A stretch of DNA of 64,000 nucleotides. Origin: an uncultured Bacteroidales bacterium. GTDB lineage: Bacteria > Bacteroidota > Bacteroidia > Bacteroidales > P3. A program made the position numbers and the translations under genes. Shown here piece by piece: positions 1 through 9,068 of the stretch. The stretch lies in contig CAJOMZ010000012.1 in the NCBI GenBank assembly GCA_905236645.1, positions 1 to 64,000 on the forward strand, given 5' to 3'. The notes under the pieces were generated by a model that worked only from the letters and a program-made list of their open reading frames with translations, was not told the DNA's origin and did not search any database. Each line of letters begins with the position of its first letter. Position 1 is the first letter of the stretch.

Positions 1-9
1 GGTGGTGGC

Positions 10-1035
10 TTATTTATTCTTGCCGGCCAGCAGTCCGCAGGCGGCCATAATGTCTTCGCCTCGCGAGGCGCGAATGGTGCAGGTCACGCCGTGGGCGTTG
101 AGGTAGTCCTCGAAGGCGGTCATTGTCCGCTCGTCGCTGGTCTTGTAGGGCATTTCGGGCGAGGCGTGGAAGCGTATCAGGTTGACGCGGCAGCGCAGCC
201 CTTTGAGCAGTCGCACCAGCTCGGCGGCGTGGACGAGGTCGTCGTTGATGCCGCGGAACATCGTGTATTCGAATGAGATGCGTCGCTGGCCGAACCAGTT
301 GTATTGCTTGAGCAGGCTTATGATGTCGGCTATGGGGTAGGCCTTCTGCATCGGCATTATTGCGGCGCGCTCGTCGGCGAACGGGTTGTGCAGGCTCACG
401 GCCACGTGGACCTGCGTCTCGTCGAGCAGGCGGCGCAGCATCGGGGTGATGCCCACTGTCGACACGGTGATGCGGTGGGGGCTCCAGCCTAAGCCCCAGT
501 CGGCGGTGAGCACCTGGAGCGACTGGCAGAGGGCGTCGTAGTTGTCGAGCGGCTCGCCCATCCCCATAAAGACTATGTTGCTCAGCGTCTCGCTTTCGGG
601 GATGGAGAATATCTGGTTGAGTATCGCGGCGGCGTCGAGGCTGCCGTGGAAGCCTTGCTTGCCGGTTACGCAGAAGCGGCAGCCCATCTTGCATCCGCGC
701 TGGCAGCTTACGCATAGCGTGGCGCGGTCGCCGTCGGGGATGTAGACCGATTCAACGTGGTTGTGGCCGTCGGATTGCGGGTCCTGTATGGCGAAGAGGT
801 ACTTCTTGGTGCCGTCGGCCGATGTCTGGCAGTCGACAGGGGCGCTGCGGCCCACGGTGGCAATCTCGTTGAGCCGCGCGCGGATTTTGAGCGAGAGGTT
901 GGTCATCGAGTCGAAGTTGCCGACCCGCTTGCGGTACATCCAGTCGCACAGTTGCCTGGCGGTGAACTTCGGGAAGCCCTGCTCCAGGCAGAAGCTTTGC
1001 AGCTGTTCGAGCGATAGTCCTGAGAGTGCTTGCAT
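10..1035 (-). CDS. rlmN: RlmN, 23S rRNA/tRNA adenine-C2 methyltransferase
   Basis: Radical-SAM enzyme that methylates C2 of A2503 in 23S rRNA and of A37 in some tRNAs, in the cytoplasm. The 341-aa protein has the family's usual length. The Fe-S motif CxxxCxxC is at C115, C119 and C122, the GMGEPLDNYD SAM-binding stretch starts near residue 157, and the conserved C-terminal Cys that carries the intermediate methyl group is C333 in the segment RGEDIMAACG. It is the last gene of the holB-ricT-gldH-mrcA-rlmN minus-strand operon, starting one base after the mrcA stop, so it is probably translationally coupled. Identification rests on clear family motifs. Confidence 0.96.
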   Translation of the reverse strand: MQALSGLSLEQLQSFCLEQGFPKFTARQLCDWMYRKRVGNFDSMTNLSLKIRARLNEIATVGRSAPVDCQTSADGTKKYLFAIQDPQSDGHNHVESVYIPDGDRATLCVSCQRGCKMGCRFCVTGKQGFHGSLDAAAILNQIFSIPESETLSNIVFMGMGEPLDNYDALCQSLQVLTADWGLGWSPHRITVSTVGITPMLRRLLDETQVHVAVSLHNPFADERAAIMPMQKAYPIADIISLLKQYNWFGQRRISFEYTMFRGINDDLVHAAELVRLLKGLRCRVNLIRFHASPEMPYKTSDERTMTAFEDYLNAHGVTCTIRASRGEDIMAACGLLAGKNK

Positions 1036-1036
1036 T

Positions 1037-3361
1037 TTACCAGGTTGTTGTAGTCTGGAAGGAGTTGTCGCCGGCCTCTTCCATCAGCTCCTGCTCATAT
1101 ACGCTCTCGTCCCAGATGAAGTCCTCGTCGGGCAGGTCGGGCTTGGTGAAGTCGCCCCGGTAGAAGTTGAGCACGTTGTCGTCGTAGACGCGGCGCATAT
1201 AGTGTCCGAAGATAGGCAGCGCCTGGCGTGCGCCCTGTCCGAACTCCATACTGCGGAAGTGTATGGAGCGCAGCTCGCCGCCGGTCCACACCACGGTGGT
1301 CATATTGGGCGTGATGCCCACAAACCAGCAGTCGCTGTTGTTCTGCGTCGTGCCCGTCTTGCCGGCCATCGGGTAGGAGAGCTTGAACTGCGAGCCGCGC
1401 AGCCGCGCGCCGGTGCCGCTGTCGACGACGCCTTTCATCATCTGTATCATCATCCAGGCTATGCGCGGGCTGATGGCTTCGCGGCGCTCGGGCGTGAAGG
1501 TCTCGAGCACCTTGCCCTTGTTGTCCTCAATGCGTGTGATGAAGATGGGCTGCACGTATTCGCCCTGGTTGGCGAAGGTGGCCATTGCCCCGGCCATCTC
1601 ATAGACGGTGATCTCGGCGGCTCCCACGCTGATGGCGGGCACGGCGTCGATGGGGCTCGTTACGCCCATCTTGCGGGCTATGTTGATGACCATATTGGGG
1701 CCGTTGGCTCCACCGGCCTTCATCAGGTAGGCCGACACCCAGTTGATGGAGTTGGCCAGCGCCCATTTCAGGGTGACCATCTCGCCCTCGCGCTGATGGC
1801 TCGAGTTGCGCGGGCACCAGTCGCCTATACACACCTCGGTGTTGGGCACCAGCGTGTAGGGGTTCATATCAAGGTCTTGCAGCGCCATCGTGTAGACAAA
1901 GGGCTTGAAGGTGGAGCCCACCTGACGGCGGCTCTGCAGCACGTTGTCATACTTGAAGTAGCGGTAGTTGATGCCGCCCACGTAGGCCTTGACGTAGCCG
2001 GTGCCCGTCTCGACCGACATCAGGCCGGCGTTGAGGAATTTCTTGACGTATACCAGCGAATCCCAGGGGGTCATCACTGTGTCGACAGGGCCGTTCCACG
2101 AGAAGACGCGCATCTTCACCTTCTCCTCCTTGAAGTATTTCTTGATCTCCGACTCGCTGGCCCCGTCCTGCTTCATCTGGTAGTAGCGGTCGGAGGCCTT
2201 CATCGCCAGCGTCAGGAAGTGGTCCTCCTGCTCCTTGGTCAGGTTGTTGAACGGGTTTCCGTTGCGGCGTGCCAGTTCCTTGAAGAAGGCGGGCTGGATG
2301 ACTTCCTTCATATGCTTCTCGACAGCCTTCTCCGCGTGGGCCTGCATACGCGAGTCGATGGTGGTGTAGATGCGCAGGCCGTCCTTGTGGACATCGTAGT
2401 ATGTGCCGTCGCTCTTCTTGTGGCTTCCGCACCAGTCCTTCATATAGCCGCGGATGTATTCGCGCAGATAGGGGGCCGCACCGTCGTTGTGGCTGATGGG
2501 GCGGTAGTGGCTCATATCTATCGCCTTCTCCTTGAGCTTATCATAGTCCTCGTCGCTCAGATACTTCTCGCCCGTGGCAGGGTCTTTGTAGCTGTTCATC
2601 TGGCTCATTACCACGTTGCGGCGCCGGGTGGCGTTGTCGGGGTGCAGCACAGGGCTGTAGGAGGTGGGAGCCTTCAGCAAGCCCACCAGTACGGCCGCCT
2701 CGTCGACCGTCAGCTCCGACGGACTCTTGTCGAAGAAGGTGTGTGCCGCCGTCTCTATGCCGTAGGCATTGCTGCCAAAGTCCACGGTGTTCAGGTACAT
2801 AGCCAGTATCTCCTCTTTCGAGTAGTTGTGCTCAAGCTTCACTGCCACTATCCACTCCTTGAACTTCGAGTGTATCAGGCCCAGCTTGCTCTTCCGCTCA
2901 CGAGGAAACAGGTTCTTGGCCAGCTGCTGGGTGATGGTGCTTCCGCCACCGCTGCTGCTGTGGCGGCCCACAAGGGTCTTGAAGAACACTCGCGCAAGGC
3001 TGCGCGCATCGATGCCGGCGTGGTCGTAGAAACGCACGTCCTCGGTGGCCACCAATGCGTGGATAAGGTTCAGGTTCTTGCCGCCATTGGTTATCTCACG
3101 GTAGGTCAGGCTGGAGCGGTTCTCGATGCCTATGTAGCCAAGCACTTCGCCGTCGGCGCTCCACACCTCCGATGCCAGGTTGCTACGAGGGTTCTCAAGC
3201 TCCTCGAACGACGGCATAAAGCCCAGCCATCCAAGCGAGAGCATCGTGAAGAACAGCACAAGCACAACCCAAAAGGCCGCGAAACTGATCCATACTATGC
3301 GTATGCCTCGGCGCGTGTCCTTCTTTGATGCTGCCTTTTTCTTTTTCTTATATTGGGCCAT
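1037..3361 (-). CDS. mrcA: Penicillin-binding protein 1A (bifunctional)
   Basis: Class A penicillin-binding protein that polymerises and cross-links peptidoglycan from the periplasmic face of the inner membrane. The 774-aa protein has a Lys-rich cytoplasmic tail (1-20) and one membrane anchor (about 22-45). The GT51 glycosyltransferase domain contains ATEDVRFYDHAG with catalytic E107, then GGSTITQQLAKN and EILAMYLN. The transpeptidase domain has the serine motif GSTFKPF, the SxN motif in LANSINW, and KTGT in AGKTGTTQNN. It lies 2 nt after gldH and 1 nt before rlmN. The end ETTTTW is low complexity. The coding frame is complete. Confidence 0.95.
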   Translation of the reverse strand: MAQYKKKKKAASKKDTRRGIRIVWISFAAFWVVLVLFFTMLSLGWLGFMPSFEELENPRSNLASEVWSADGEVLGYIGIENRSSLTYREITNGGKNLNLIHALVATEDVRFYDHAGIDARSLARVFFKTLVGRHSSSGGGSTITQQLAKNLFPRERKSKLGLIHSKFKEWIVAVKLEHNYSKEEILAMYLNTVDFGSNAYGIETAAHTFFDKSPSELTVDEAAVLVGLLKAPTSYSPVLHPDNATRRRNVVMSQMNSYKDPATGEKYLSDEDYDKLKEKAIDMSHYRPISHNDGAAPYLREYIRGYMKDWCGSHKKSDGTYYDVHKDGLRIYTTIDSRMQAHAEKAVEKHMKEVIQPAFFKELARRNGNPFNNLTKEQEDHFLTLAMKASDRYYQMKQDGASESEIKKYFKEEKVKMRVFSWNGPVDTVMTPWDSLVYVKKFLNAGLMSVETGTGYVKAYVGGINYRYFKYDNVLQSRRQVGSTFKPFVYTMALQDLDMNPYTLVPNTEVCIGDWCPRNSSHQREGEMVTLKWALANSINWVSAYLMKAGGANGPNMVINIARKMGVTSPIDAVPAISVGAAEITVYEMAGAMATFANQGEYVQPIFITRIEDNKGKVLETFTPERREAISPRIAWMMIQMMKGVVDSGTGARLRGSQFKLSYPMAGKTGTTQNNSDCWFVGITPNMTTVVWTGGELRSIHFRSMEFGQGARQALPIFGHYMRRVYDDNVLNFYRGDFTKPDLPDEDFIWDESVYEQELMEEAGDNSFQTTTTW

Positions 3362-3363
3362 AG

Positions 3364-3834
3364 CTATTTACTTGTGTTTTCGATGTGTAGTCCTATGTTC
3401 CTGATACCGGGCAGCAACGTGTCGCGCATAGCGTGACTAATGATGAATTGGTAGTTGCCCTGCTGCGGGAAGTGGAAGTAGCAGAACGGGTAGCGGCCGT
3501 CGACATAGTGTCCGTTCTCCTTGCCCAACCAGCGCCCGTCGCGCTCGGCCAGCAGGAACTCGATGTTGGTGTCGGCTGCAACGCTGCCGTCAGGATATAT
3601 GGTAGTGATGAAGAAGTAGATGTTGGAGTAGGGGTAGTCGTTGCGGTTGCGGATGTCAATGCAGCACAGATAGGTGCTGTTGGTGTCGTCAGCCTCAATG
3701 TTGAACACCAGTCTGTCGTCCATATTCCAGCCTTGTTCGTCGATATGGCGGTTCTCGTTGTACAGCTCGTTCCTGTTGCACGAGGCGGCAACCAGCGACA
3801 CTGTAATCAGTATCGGTAGCAGTCTTCTATTCAT
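3364..3834 (-). CDS. gldH: GldH-type gliding-motility lipoprotein
   Basis: Predicted lipoprotein of 156 aa. The signal peptide MNRRLLPILITVSLVAASC ends in a lipobox with the lipidated Cys at residue 19. The mature part is about 135 aa, rich in aromatics and predicted beta. The start is chosen at 3834 because an AGGAGA-like Shine-Dalgarno lies just upstream, inside the ricT end, and because the lipoprotein signal begins there; the frame stays open further upstream only as the ricT overlap. The ricT-gldH-mrcA order is the context in which GldH family lipoproteins are usually found. GldH is required for gliding in Flavobacterium, but homologues also occur in non-gliding Bacteroidales where the role is unclear. 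Confidence 0.8.
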   Translation of the reverse strand: MNRRLLPILITVSLVAASCNRNELYNENRHIDEQGWNMDDRLVFNIEADDTNSTYLCCIDIRNRNDYPYSNIYFFITTIYPDGSVAADTNIEFLLAERDGRWLGKENGHYVDGRYPFCYFHFPQQGNYQFIISHAMRDTLLPGIRNIGLHIENTSK

Positions 3835-5428
3835 CTGTTCTCCTTTTGTTGCGGTTGTCGCGTCGGTCGCGTTGCTGGCGCGGCTCGTGTTGCGGTCTGG
3901 GTTCGCGGTTTTCCTTTTGTGGCCGCTGCTCGCGCGGCTGGCGGTTGTCGCGGTTGCCCTTATGCTGTCGGTTGTCTCGCTGGCCGTTGTTCTTCTGTGG
4001 CCTGTCGTGTCTGTCGTTCTGAGCCGGTGCTGCAGTGGCGGCATCGTCGGCCATAAGCTTCAGTTCGCGCTCGAATTCGGCCTCGCTCGATTCCTGTGCC
4101 AGTGCCGCCGTCGACATCAGCTCGACCTGATAGTCCTCGAGTTTCTCCGGATACTCCTGGTTCCTGTTCATCTCGATGACAGCCTTCACGTTCTCGGCGG
4201 TGACGGCATAGAGGTCGCTCTCGCCCTCGTAGGCATACCACATAATGCCGCGGAAGACATCGGTCTTCTTGTACAAAGCCAGTCCCTTCTTGAAACGCAG
4301 GGGCGTGTTGGCTGGCGGAAACTTCTTGAGGGCGTCGACATAGACTGCATACTCGAAGTTGAGACAGCATTTAAGCTTGCCGCACTGCCCGGCCAGCTTC
4401 TGCGGGTTGGGCAGTATCTGCTGCGTTTTCGCCACGCTTGTGGTCACCGACTTGAAGTTGGTGAGCCAGGTGCTGCAGCACAGTTCGCGGCCGCAGGTGC
4501 CGATGCCGCCCACCTTGCCCGCCTCTTGGCGCACGCCTATCTGCTTCATCTCGATGCGCACGTGGAACTGCTCGGCCAGCACCTTGATAAGGTTGCGGAA
4601 GTCCACGCGGTCGTCGGCGGTATAGTAGAATATGGCCTTCGAGTGGTCTCCCTGGTATTCCACGTCGTTAACCTTCATCACCAGGCCCAGGTCCTCGGCG
4701 ATGTGGCGGGTTTTTTTGAGTGTGGTCTCCTCCTCCTTTATGGCCGATGTCCAGCGTTCGATGTCGCTCACTTTGGCGCGACGGAACAGCTTCTTGACGG
4801 TGTCCGACTCGGGGTCCACCTTTTTCTTGAGCATCTGTATGCGGCACACCTCGCCGGTCAGACTGACGATGCCCACGTCGTGGCCCGGAATGCCTTCCAC
4901 GGCCACTATGTCGCCGTCGCTGACGTCGATGCCGTCGGGCAGGCGGTAGAACTCCTTGCGGTTGTTCTTGAAGCGCACTTCCACGCAGTCGAACGGCTTT
5001 TCCATCGGCTGGCGGATGCCCTTCATCCAGTTGCACGAGCCCACCTTGCAGCAGCTGCGCAGCTCCGTCTCCGACACAGGCGTGTAGGATTCGGGGCAGT
5101 GGTTGCAGCCGCGCGACAGGTAGACCGATTCCTTGTACTCCACCTTCGGCAGTGTCGGGTCGGGCTCCAGATAGGGGTCCATAGCGCTCTCGTTGGCCTC
5201 GTAGTCCATCGGCGGCTCTTCGTCGTCGCTGTCGATATAGCTCTTCTTCTTGCCGGCCTCGCGGCGTTCGCGCCGGCTGCGTATAAACTCCTCCAGGTCC
5301 TCGGGGGTCGCGATGTTGTCCTCCTCGTCGCCGGTCGGTTCAACCGCTGCGGGGGCCTCCTCGGGCAGGCGTTGCTCCTGCTCGCTGTCACTATATTTCG
5401 ATTGATTGTTTTTGGTTTCTTCGGTCAT
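3827..5428 (-). CDS. ricT: RicT/PSP1 domain protein
   Basis: 533-aa PSP1-domain protein. The family prototype RicT (YaaT) of Bacillus works with RicA and RicF in an Fe-S-containing complex acting on RNA processing and differentiation; the Bacteroidota role is unproven. Cysteine clusters are visible: CNHC, then CGRELCC and CGKLKCC in the PSP1 core, which are plausible Fe-S ligands. The N-terminus (1-90) is acidic. The last 65 or so residues are a low-complexity Arg/Gln/Asn/Asp/Pro tail, probably disordered and able to bind nucleic acid. It overlaps gldH by 8 nt and follows holB by 72 nt. Confidence 0.9.
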   Translation of the reverse strand: MTEETKNNQSKYSDSEQEQRLPEEAPAAVEPTGDEEDNIATPEDLEEFIRSRRERREAGKKKSYIDSDDEEPPMDYEANESAMDPYLEPDPTLPKVEYKESVYLSRGCNHCPESYTPVSETELRSCCKVGSCNWMKGIRQPMEKPFDCVEVRFKNNRKEFYRLPDGIDVSDGDIVAVEGIPGHDVGIVSLTGEVCRIQMLKKKVDPESDTVKKLFRRAKVSDIERWTSAIKEEETTLKKTRHIAEDLGLVMKVNDVEYQGDHSKAIFYYTADDRVDFRNLIKVLAEQFHVRIEMKQIGVRQEAGKVGGIGTCGRELCCSTWLTNFKSVTTSVAKTQQILPNPQKLAGQCGKLKCCLNFEYAVYVDALKKFPPANTPLRFKKGLALYKKTDVFRGIMWYAYEGESDLYAVTAENVKAVIEMNRNQEYPEKLEDYQVELMSTAALAQESSEAEFERELKLMADDAATAAPAQNDRHDRPQKNNGQRDNRQHKGNRDNRQPREQRPQKENREPRPQHEPRQQRDRRDNRNKRRTDE

Positions 5429-5500
5429 TTAAGATTAAGTTGTTTATATGGTGAAATGATATTTGTTGCGATGTCGGATTGCATAGTCTTTGCGGCGGGC

Positions 5501-6553
5501 CTATCGTTTCTTCAGGGCCTTGCTGATTCTGAACGATAGTTCCATAAAGGCTATCTTGGCATAGGCGTTGCGCTCGATGGCATAGATGGCGTTGTTGAAC
5601 GCCTCGTTCAGCAGTTCGATGTTGCGTTCGGTAATCATTGCCGGGAAGGAGGCGTTGAACTTGGCGTCGCCGAAGTCCATCCTCGACGGCAGCCCCGCGT
5701 TGTTGCGCAGGAACGAGTCGCGTATGGCCTCCTGTGCATAGAGCAGAAAGCGCTTCTGCTGCTCGCGCCCCTTGGCGTGGAGCGTGTCGACCCAGCTCGA
5801 CAGCGATGCCATATTGAGCTTGAACAGCTGTCGCATCCAGGTGACATACAGCGTGTTGAACTCCTCGTTCGGCTCGGGGGCCCCGGCCTTGATGCGCGGC
5901 ACTCTCACCGTCTGCGCACGCGACACGATGGTGCTCAGCATCTTCTCGCTGCTCTCGGCCACAAGTATTATCAGCGTGTCGGGTGTCGGCTCCTCAAGGG
6001 TTTTCAGTATCTTGTTGGCGGCCGTGGTGTTGACCTTCTCGGCCATCCAGACAATCACCACCTTGTAGCCCCCCTCGTAGGCCTTGAGGCCCAGCGCCCT
6101 CGTCATCTCGTCGGCGTCGCGCTCGCGGACGATGCCCTGGCTCTTCTCCACGCCCACAAAGTCGTACCACTCGTCGAGCGTGCCCACCTGCCTGCGGGCG
6201 TTCAGAAACTCGCGGAACTCTCCCTGGAAGTCGGCCGACGATATGCCGGTGCCCTTCACCTGTGCCGTCGCCGCGTTGGGGAAGAAGAAGTGCAGGTCGC
6301 TGTGCGTCAGCTGCCTGTACTTCTTGCACGACGGGCATTCGCCGCACGAATCGGCGCGCAGGCCGCCCTCGGCGCTGTCGTAGTGCACGCGGTGCTCGCA
6401 GTTAAGATATTGCGCATACGCAATGGCCAGCGCCAGACTGCCCGAAGCGGTCTCGCCGAGGAACATTTGGGTGTGGCTGACACGCCCGGAATCGATAATT
6501 TCGGTCAGGTGATTGGCCGTAACTGACTGTCCAACAATATCTTTAAACTGCAT
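5501..6553 (-). CDS. holB: DNA polymerase III subunit delta'
   Basis: Clamp-loader subunit delta-prime (AAA+ family), 350 aa. The N-terminus FKDIVGQSVTANHL and the central NKILKTLEEPTPDTLIILVAESSEKMLSTIVSRAQ segment are typical. The Walker A region reads GETASGSL without the catalytic Lys, as expected for an ATPase-dead delta-prime subunit. A zinc-module-like run CGECPSCKK is present. The usual SRC arginine-finger motif appears as SRAQ. It is the first gene of the minus-strand operon leading to rlmN. The promoter lies just upstream, near 6578. Confidence 0.93.
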   Translation of the reverse strand: MQFKDIVGQSVTANHLTEIIDSGRVSHTQMFLGETASGSLALAIAYAQYLNCEHRVHYDSAEGGLRADSCGECPSCKKYRQLTHSDLHFFFPNAATAQVKGTGISSADFQGEFREFLNARRQVGTLDEWYDFVGVEKSQGIVRERDADEMTRALGLKAYEGGYKVVIVWMAEKVNTTAANKILKTLEEPTPDTLIILVAESSEKMLSTIVSRAQTVRVPRIKAGAPEPNEEFNTLYVTWMRQLFKLNMASLSSWVDTLHAKGREQQKRFLLYAQEAIRDSFLRNNAGLPSRMDFGDAKFNASFPAMITERNIELLNEAFNNAIYAIERNAYAKIAFMELSFRISKALKKR

Positions 6554-6573
6554 AATACGCGTAAATCAATCTA

Positions 6574-6581
6574 CAAAAATA
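6574..6581 (-). promoter_or_regulatory. holB: Promoter -7 element of the holB operon
   Basis: On the minus strand this reads TATTTTTG, a full match to the Bacteroidota -7 consensus TAnnTTTG, about 20 nt upstream of the holB start. No convincing -33 TTTG was seen at the right spacing. Confidence 0.6.
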
Positions 6582-6781
6582 CTAATAATATCAGATATGG
6601 CAAAAAAAAGTTGATTTTCTTGCTGCGATGTCGCCGAAACCGCTGGGGGCTTCATCGGCGTTTTTTGCGTCAAAAAAACGCCTGTTGACAATAAAACACT
6701 GGATATCAGCACGGTATGAGAAAACACCAAGACCGCACATAACTCGCTGTATGTCAGGTGCTTTGATGGGTCATCTTCGGT

Positions 6782-6888
6782 CGTTGTCCAGTCGTTGTCC
6801 AGTTGTTGTCCAGTTGTTGTCCAGTCATTGACTGGACAACAACTGGACAACGAGCGGACAACGACTGGACAACGAACGGTGTCGGTGC
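6782..6888. repeat. Type A 11-bp-unit hairpin element, copy A1
   Basis: Each arm has four 11-bp units (left units (C/T)GTTGTCCAGT, right units their reverse complements), closed by the central palindrome CCAGTCATTGACTGG (6821-6835). The core palindrome spans 6782-6874, with the third right-arm unit degenerate (agcggacaacg). On the right is the outer sequence aacggtgtcggtgc; the matching left outer flank is decayed here. It sits in the 624-bp divergent gap between holB and mrdA. The rest of that gap is a G+C-rich non-coding stretch (about 6890-7020) and the mrdA promoter and leader. Related copies are at 25.6 and 31.3 kb. Confidence 0.9.
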
Positions 6889-7059
6889 GGCGTTGGAGCG
6901 AAGAGGGGGCCTTGCTTCTCGGGCTGTGGCACGGGCGGTTTCGGGGACTGTCTGCGCGAGGCTGCGTTTTACGGGCTGCCGGATGTGGCATCAGGGGGGT
7001 CGGAACGGCGGTCGGTTTTTTTTCTTTGCACAATGGCTTCAGTATCGCGATATTTTTCG

Positions 7060-7067
7060 TAAATTTG
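7060..7067 (+). promoter_or_regulatory. mrdA: Putative mrdA promoter -7 element
   Basis: TAAATTTG followed by CA matches TAnnTTTG. It would give a leader of roughly 100 nt before the mrdA start at 7178. No good -33 element was found at 19-21 nt spacing, so the assignment is moderate. Confidence 0.45.
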
Positions 7068-7177
7068 CAGCAGCCTTTTTACGGGCTCTGCCCACTCAAC
7101 GCATTGATTGCTATGCTGTAATGCTCGATGCGGGGTGTTGGGGACTGTCCGTTTTGTGCAAAGTCTGTCGAATAGCA

Positions 7178-9065
7178 ATGAGAAACCAGTATCAAGAGCG
7201 CAGCACGGTTATCCGTATCATTTTCCTCACGGTGGGGCTTGTCTTCATCGTCAGGCTGGCCTTTATGCAGGTGTTCGACAGCGAGTACCGCCGCCAGGCC
7301 GACCGCCAGGCGCTGCGCCCCATAACGCAGTATCCGGCGCGCGGCTTGATATACGACCGCAACGGCGAGTTGCTGGTCTACAACGAGGCAGTGTACGACC
7401 TTATGGTCATTCCGCGAATGACGAAGGGGCTGGACACCAATATGTTCTGCCGCGTGATGGGCATCAGCCGCGACGAGTTCGACGCCCGTATGCGCAAGGC
7501 GTGCAAGTATTCCACCTATTCGGCGTCGCCCTTTATGAAGCAGGTGTCGAAAGAGGAGTACGGCTCGTGGGAGAACAGTCTCTACAAGTTCCGCGGCTTC
7601 TACGTGCAGCAACGCACGCTGAGGGTTTACGACAAGCCCATTGCGGCGCACGTGCTGGGGTATGTGGGCGAGGTGGACCAGAGCGAGTTAGACGCCGACA
7701 GGTTCTACAGGCAGGGCGACTATATAGGCAAGAGCGGCCTGGAGAAGTCGTATGAGGAGGTGCTGCGCGGCGTCAAGGGCAAGCGCATAATGCAGGTCGA
7801 CGTCCACAACCGCGAGATAGGCTCGTATATGAACGGCGCCTTCGACACGATGGCCGTGGAGGGAGGCAACCTCTACACGACGCTCGATGCCACGCTGCAG
7901 GAGTATGCCGAGGGGCTGATGGCCAACAAGCGCGGAAGCATCGTGGCCATAGAGCCGTCGACGGGCGAGGTGCTGGCAATGGTCAGCGCGCCGGGCTACG
8001 ACCCCAACCTGCTGGTGGGGCGCGTGCGCGGCGAGAACTACAGCAATCTGCTGCAGGACATCTCGCGCCCCCTGCTCAACAGGGCCCTGATAGAGCACTA
8101 TCCGCCCGGATCGATATTCAAGGTGGCCCAGGCCGTGACAGCGCTGCAACTGGGGGTCATCTCGCCAGGGTCGGGCTTTGTGTGCGACAAGTCGCTGGTG
8201 GGTTGCCACAACCATCCCAGCGCCCGCTCGGTGCAGGAGGCCATCAAGATGAGCTGCAACCCCTACTTCTACCAGGTGTACCGCCGTGTGATACAGCAGG
8301 GCCGGTACAAGAGCATCTATAAGGACAGCCCCTACGGGCTGACGGTGTGGCGCGACTATATGCTGCGCTTCGGCTTCGGGCAGAGGATGGGCATCGACCT
8401 GCCCGCCTCGGGCATCACGCCGGGCTTCATTCCCGACACGGCGTTCTACAACAAGAGGTACGGCCGCGAGCGCTGGGCGTTCTCGACCATCTACTCCAAC
8501 AGTATAGGCCAGGGCGAGGTGACGGTGGTGCCCATCCAGATGGCTAACCTGGCCTGCATCGTGGCCAACCGAGGCTATTACATTACGCCCCACTTGGTGC
8601 GAAGGCTATTACATTACGCCCCACTTGGTGCGATACTACGGGCCCGACTCGGTGCGCAACGAAGAGTTCTACACAAAGCACGAGACGGGCATCGGCAAGG
8701 CCTACTTCGACATTGCCGCCAACGGTATGTACGATGTGGTGCACACGGCCGGCGGCACGGCGCGCAGGGCCAACATACCCGACATCGACATCTGCGGCAA
8801 GACGGGTACGGCGCAGAACATCGGCGAGGACCACTCGGTGTTCATCTGCTTCGCCCCCAAGGACAAGCCGAAGATAGCCGTTTCGGTCTATGTGGAGAAC
8901 GCCCGCGGCGGTGGCGGATACTGGGCGGCGCCGATTGCGAGCCTGGTGGTGGAGAAGTACATACGCGGCGAGGTGACGCGCAAGGATGTGGAAAAGATGT
9001 ACCGCGAGGCGGCGCCTTGCCAGAAACTGCCGCTGACCAAAGTGGCCAAAAAGAAAAAGAAATAA
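7178..9065 (+). pseudogene. mrdA: Penicillin-binding protein 2, frameshifted by a 31-bp tandem duplication
   Basis: Class B transpeptidase of the elongasome. The start MRNQYQERSTVIRI at 7178 is chosen because the membrane anchor (about 11-30) follows directly; upstream in-frame sequence runs into the A1 repeat and is non-coding. The dimerisation domain, active-site SxxK (GSIFKV) and SxN (SCN) are in the first frame. An exact 31-bp duplication at 8572-8633 then shifts the frame by +1, so KTGT (CGKTGTAQN) and the C-terminus ending in KKKKK lie in another frame, open up to 9065. Removing one copy restores a 618-aa protein reading GYYITPHLVRYYGPDS. As written, translation instead runs to about 9157 in a non-homologous frame. 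Either a true mutation or phase-type switch, or a sequencing or assembly error. rodA follows 3 nt after the restored stop. Confidence 0.88.
8572..8633 (+). repeat. Exact 31-bp tandem duplication inside mrdA
   Basis: Two perfect head-to-tail copies, 8572-8602 and 8603-8633, each starting AGGCTATTAC and ending TTGGTGCGA. Because 31 is not a multiple of 3, the duplication breaks the mrdA reading frame between the SxN and KTGT motifs. Confidence 0.97.
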
Positions 9066-9068
9066 GCG

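Noticed and set aside
761-3328. Long plus-strand open frame of 855 codons opposite mrcA
   Set aside because: It mirrors the G+C-rich codon pattern of a well-supported PBP1A gene; the translation is low-complexity Val/Ala/His/Leu with no domain.
3674-5539. 621-codon plus-strand frame opposite ricT and gldH
   Set aside because: Antisense shadow of ricT; no family signature and no promoter or ribosome-binding site of its own.
6782-6888. CRISPR array reading of the 11-bp tandem units
   Set aside because: Units are 11 bp with no spacers, arranged as inverted arms; no cas genes in the window.
6803-7177. N-terminal extension of mrdA through repeat A1
   Set aside because: The extension translates the repeat and G+C-rich spacer, and the membrane anchor begins only after 7178.
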